Source: an uncultured Allobaculum sp. (lineage in GTDB: Bacteria; Bacillota_I; Bacilli_A; Erysipelotrichales; Erysipelotrichaceae). From it: a stretch of 23,709 nt of DNA. The first letter of the stretch is position 1. Each line of letters starts with the position of its first letter. The DNA lies in assembly GCA_910577085.1 (NCBI GenBank), contig CAJTLE010000033.1:1-23709 (forward strand), given 5' to 3'. A program made the translations under genes and the position numbers. This document shows, one piece after another, positions 20,985-23,709 of the stretch. The notes below the pieces were generated by a model. That model saw only the letters and a program-made list of their open reading frames with translations. It ran no database searches and was not told the DNA's origin.

Positions 20985-23267
20985 ATGAAACTTGCAAAGA
21001 AATTCCTCTCGGTTGCAGCTGTACTGGCGATGGGAACTTGCGTATATACGGTTCCGGTCTTTGCAGAAGAACCGGAGCAGACTTCGGATGTTCCAATTAC
21101 CGCTGTAGAAGAAACCACAGATGACATTGCTGTAATTAATGAAGTTGGTGAAGGCGATGGCTCAGGAAGCAATGGCGACGATCAGGAGAAACCAAATCAG
21201 CCTGATTCCATTGTGCTTACTGACTACATCACCTATAGCTCAGATTCAATCACCTATAAATCTGCTTCAAACCAGATTCAAGTGAAGATGACCATCAAAG
21301 AGGGTCTTCCTGCCAATCTGATTTATGAATTATCCTGGGCCGATAGTGGCAAATCTCTATCTTCCCCAACAGCCACTCTTGCTGGTCAGCCTCTAACAAT
21401 CACAACCGGATGGCTGACTTCTGATGAGAATGGTGTGATTGAAGAAAAAGCCGGTGTCTCTGATGAAGGACTAGACGGAACTTCATTTGAAGATGAGGTT
21501 GGTTCAGTAAATATCGTCGGAAGTAAAATCTCAATTGAAAAAAATGCAATCAACAAAGCCTTCCAAGATTCTGACGGCAAAGCTACCGATGGCAAAGAAT
21601 TGATTCTGACCTATAACCTCCAACCAAACTCTAATAAGCTTAAACTGAAATCCAAAATCTATCTGGCAGGACATGAGAATGAGAACAACAAAGATGAAGT
21701 TGGATTTGTAGATAAAACTTTCAATATCGATATCGATGGCCTTACAGAATACGTTTATGATTCTACCTATGACCAGACCAATAATACCCTCACTCTTACT
21801 GTAGCTCTGCCAGAAGAAGTTTATAACGAAAATGAAGAGAATTTATACCTGAGCATCTATGCCACTTATCCAACTGGTGTTACGTCCGATGCTCCTATTC
21901 TGAAAAAGATTCGCAATGTTAAAATCGGGGATGAAGAAATTAGAGAAAGCGATTTTAATAAAAACTATGTCAAAAAAATTCTCAACATCCCAAGCCTGGA
22001 GGATACCCCATTGGGAATCGACTTACCCAATACCTATTTCTTGGAAATTCCTTATAAAGATTTGAATCAGTATATGGATTTAGAGAATAACAAAGTCACA
22101 ATCGTCCTCGATACTGTAGAGAATCCTCTTAACGCCAACGTTTACGCATATGCTGCAACTCTAAGTCTCCATGAGAAAAAGGGCTATGAAACCACACTCA
22201 AAAAAGAAACTGACTATAACATCACTGGTGTTTACAACGCTTCCTTAAACACTTGTACAGTTGGTGTTCAGCCTGCTTCTTCCTCCTTAGCAAACACTGA
22301 AGCAGAAACAACAATCACCATTACTTCCAATCCAAATATCATGACTAAATTGGATAGTCTGGTAATCGGAAGCGAAGAAGTTATCAAGAATGCAACCGGC
22401 GAGTCTACTGATAAGACTACACAGTCTTCTGAAGATTCTTCGACTGCATCTTCCGAAGATTCTTCTGCCACTTCTTCCGAAGACTCCACTGACAGCACAG
22501 AACCATCTTCTTCTAATGAAGTCGGCGAAGAGTCTGTTGCTTCCCTGACTCCAATTACCAACGGTTATCAGATTAAAGTGAAAAACGCTGATCTGCAGGG
22601 CCTGAAAGACAGCGACTGGATCAAAGCTCAGTTCTCCGTTGAAAAGAACTTTGATACTTCCAAGATGGAAGTAACTGCTGAAAGTGGAACTTACAAATCT
22701 GAGACTTACGAAAAAGAAATCAAAGCAGAAGTTGGGGATACCAACAATGCAACTTTCAAAGGATCTCATGATTACGACAGTTCTAAACAGACTTGGACAG
22801 TGAACCTGGCTATGACTGGCAGACCAGACAAGCTGGATCTGACATTCACACAGACAGAAGGTACTGCTCTTGGCAAGCCAACCTCCATTACTGTAGATGG
22901 CAAAGCCGTAGCTCCAACCGTCAATACGAAGATGTCTGGTTCTACGATGAGTGAGTGCACTGTTGACTTCCGTAAAGAAGACCTCGATCTGATCAAGGCT
23001 GATTCTAAAGTCACTCTTGTCTTCCCGATCGATGGTTCGAAAGAACAGTCGGAACGAATCTTAATGAACGTTGACCTTGGATCTTCCAGCAAGGATTTAA
23101 GTGCGAAGTTCACAGTTAAGAAATCGACTGGTACTCCTTCTTCTTCGAGCAATGTAAACACTGCAACCGAAACGAACATGAACACCATCATCATCGTCAT
23201 GGTTGTTGCTCTGGCAGCCTTTGCGATCTTCGGTGTTCTGGCATTCAAAAAGAAGAAAACGAAATAA
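20985..23267 (+). CDS. Secreted, C-terminally membrane-anchored surface protein
   Basis: The protein is 760 aa. A signal peptide is clear (MKLAKKFLSVAAVLAMG..., cleavage likely after VFA at residue 27). An acidic linker follows (about 28-70), then a long beta-rich region of repeated strand patterns. A Ser/Thr/Glu/Asp spacer at about 474-510 contains three SSEDS repeats, and a second beta-rich region follows (about 515-715). A C-terminal helix (NTIIIVMVVALAAFAIFGVL) precedes KKKKTK. No LPXTG is present; the sequence before the helix is TATETNMN. It is probably exposed on the cell surface, membrane-anchored or carrying a non-canonical sorting signal. Adhesion is a guess. AAAGGA precedes the ATG. 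Confidence 0.85.
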   Translation: MKLAKKFLSVAAVLAMGTCVYTVPVFAEEPEQTSDVPITAVEETTDDIAVINEVGEGDGSGSNGDDQEKPNQPDSIVLTDYITYSSDSITYKSASNQIQVKMTIKEGLPANLIYELSWADSGKSLSSPTATLAGQPLTITTGWLTSDENGVIEEKAGVSDEGLDGTSFEDEVGSVNIVGSKISIEKNAINKAFQDSDGKATDGKELILTYNLQPNSNKLKLKSKIYLAGHENENNKDEVGFVDKTFNIDIDGLTEYVYDSTYDQTNNTLTLTVALPEEVYNENEENLYLSIYATYPTGVTSDAPILKKIRNVKIGDEEIRESDFNKNYVKKILNIPSLEDTPLGIDLPNTYFLEIPYKDLNQYMDLENNKVTIVLDTVENPLNANVYAYAATLSLHEKKGYETTLKKETDYNITGVYNASLNTCTVGVQPASSSLANTEAETTITITSNPNIMTKLDSLVIGSEEVIKNATGESTDKTTQSSEDSSTASSEDSSATSSEDSTDSTEPSSSNEVGEESVASLTPITNGYQIKVKNADLQGLKDSDWIKAQFSVEKNFDTSKMEVTAESGTYKSETYEKEIKAEVGDTNNATFKGSHDYDSSKQTWTVNLAMTGRPDKLDLTFTQTEGTALGKPTSITVDGKAVAPTVNTKMSGSTMSECTVDFRKEDLDLIKADSKVTLVFPIDGSKEQSERILMNVDLGSSSKDLSAKFTVKKSTGTPSSSSNVNTATETNMNTIIIVMVVALAAFAIFGVLAFKKKKTK

Positions 23268-23306
23268 ACAGGCCATAAGTCGTAAATTCGACTAGCGGTC
23301 TTCAGA

Positions 23307-23336
23307 AGCTGGATCTCAAGCGGATCCGGCTTTTTG
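23307..23336 (+). terminator. Terminator of the surface-protein gene
   Basis: AGCTGGATC (23307-23315)/GATCCGGCT (23323-23331, one G-T pair) is followed by TTTTTG. Confidence 0.8.
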
Positions 23337-23520
23337 TTTCCCTGCTCGTTTAAAAACGCGATTGCCGCAGATGCCTGGATCAGGCTTTCCTCTTGCCAGA
23401 GTTTGGTCAAGTCATTCCTATGGGGCAGCTGTCCAGAAGATTTGCATCGATACAAACGCTTGATCCGTAACCAGGCCATTGTTCAGAAGAACCTTGTCCG
23501 GTTGTCCTGAAAGTTTGCTT
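23337..23520. other. Intergenic spacer between convergent genes
   Basis: No gene, promoter or repeat is supported here; the frames crossing it are antisense artefacts. Confidence 0.4.
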
Positions 23521-23570
23521 GTAAAAAAACCTCAAGTCTAAATGCAGCATCTGCATCAGACTTGAGGTTT
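23521..23570 (-). terminator. Terminator of the minus-strand gene leaving the window
   Basis: The 13-bp perfect stem AAACCTCAAGTCT (23527-23539) with 23558-23570 has an inner ATGCA/TGCAT stem and a minus-strand exit of seven T. Confidence 0.92.
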
Positions 23571-23576
23571 CGTTGT

Positions 23577-23709
23577 TCATAGCCAATGCCATTCGGTTAA
23601 GCGGATAAAACCATGATTTGATTCACAAAAACTGAATACGGCCAGTGCCAGGTCCAGAAAATGCTCGAACCAGCTGAATAATCGACTTAAATTAAGGTCT
23701 GTCAGGTCT
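23577..23709 (-). CDS. 3' end of a gene continuing beyond the right edge
   Basis: The minus strand stays open in one frame from the window edge for 43 codons (beginning DLTDLNLSRLFSWFEHFLDL, ending TEWHWL) and stops 7 bp before a strong minus-strand terminator. The other two minus frames have stops near the edge. The position of the terminator supports a real gene end. Too little is visible to name it. Confidence 0.5.
   Translation of the reverse strand, partial: DLTDLNLSRLFSWFEHFLDLALAVFSFCESNHGFIRLTEWHWL

Overview
The window reads as the chromosome of a Gram-positive bacterium (Bacillota). Ribosome-binding sites are of the AAGGAGG type, nearly every gene ends in a hairpin-plus-T-run terminator, and the genes include a YhaM-type exoribonuclease, a Bacillus-length RecX and glycolipid glycosyltransferases of the lipoteichoic-acid-anchor kind. 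The gene repertoire and moderate base composition would suit a gut-type Erysipelotrichia, but that placement is inference. I see no prophage, CRISPR array, rRNA or intact insertion sequence.

Left end (1-965): six tRNA genes, Ile2(CAT, 5' truncated by the window), Arg(ACG), Pro(GGG), Met(CAT), Ser(TGA) and fMet(CAT), with terminators after the first and last. Next (1386-3939): a LysR regulator followed by a flavodoxin and a carboxymuconolactone-decarboxylase/cupin protein. A perfect ATAC-N7-GTAT LysR-type box lies upstream of the flavodoxin gene, and a five-unit 16-bp tandem repeat trails the cupin gene.

Middle, all on the minus strand (4131-16717): a MATE transporter; a MITE-like palindromic element with an 11-bp direct repeat at each end; a HAD phosphatase; a dUTPase; a UDG-superfamily DNA glycosylase; two paralogous small helical proteins; RimO; YhaM; a glycosyltransferase fused in frame to a complete RecX; an LPG-synthase-type membrane protein; and a second glycosyltransferase. 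The last two overlap each other, as do yhaM and the fusion gene. The two glycosyltransferases and the membrane protein look like a glycolipid/LTA-anchor module.

Right part (16718-23709): about 1.2 kb without a convincing protein gene but with several hairpins and a possible small RNA; a mannose-type PTS EIIA-like protein with Glu where the phosphorylated His should be, coupled to a membrane protein; a PaaI-type thioesterase; a Glu/Lys-rich coiled-coil protein; a large secreted tail-anchored surface protein with a strong promoter and a 15-bp 5'-UTR hairpin; and the 3' end of a minus-strand gene leaving the window.

The strongest candidates for something new are the glycosyltransferase-RecX fusion with its long structured leader, the MITE-like element with a LexA-like palindrome at its centre, the EIIA-like protein lacking its histidine, and the paired small helical proteins.
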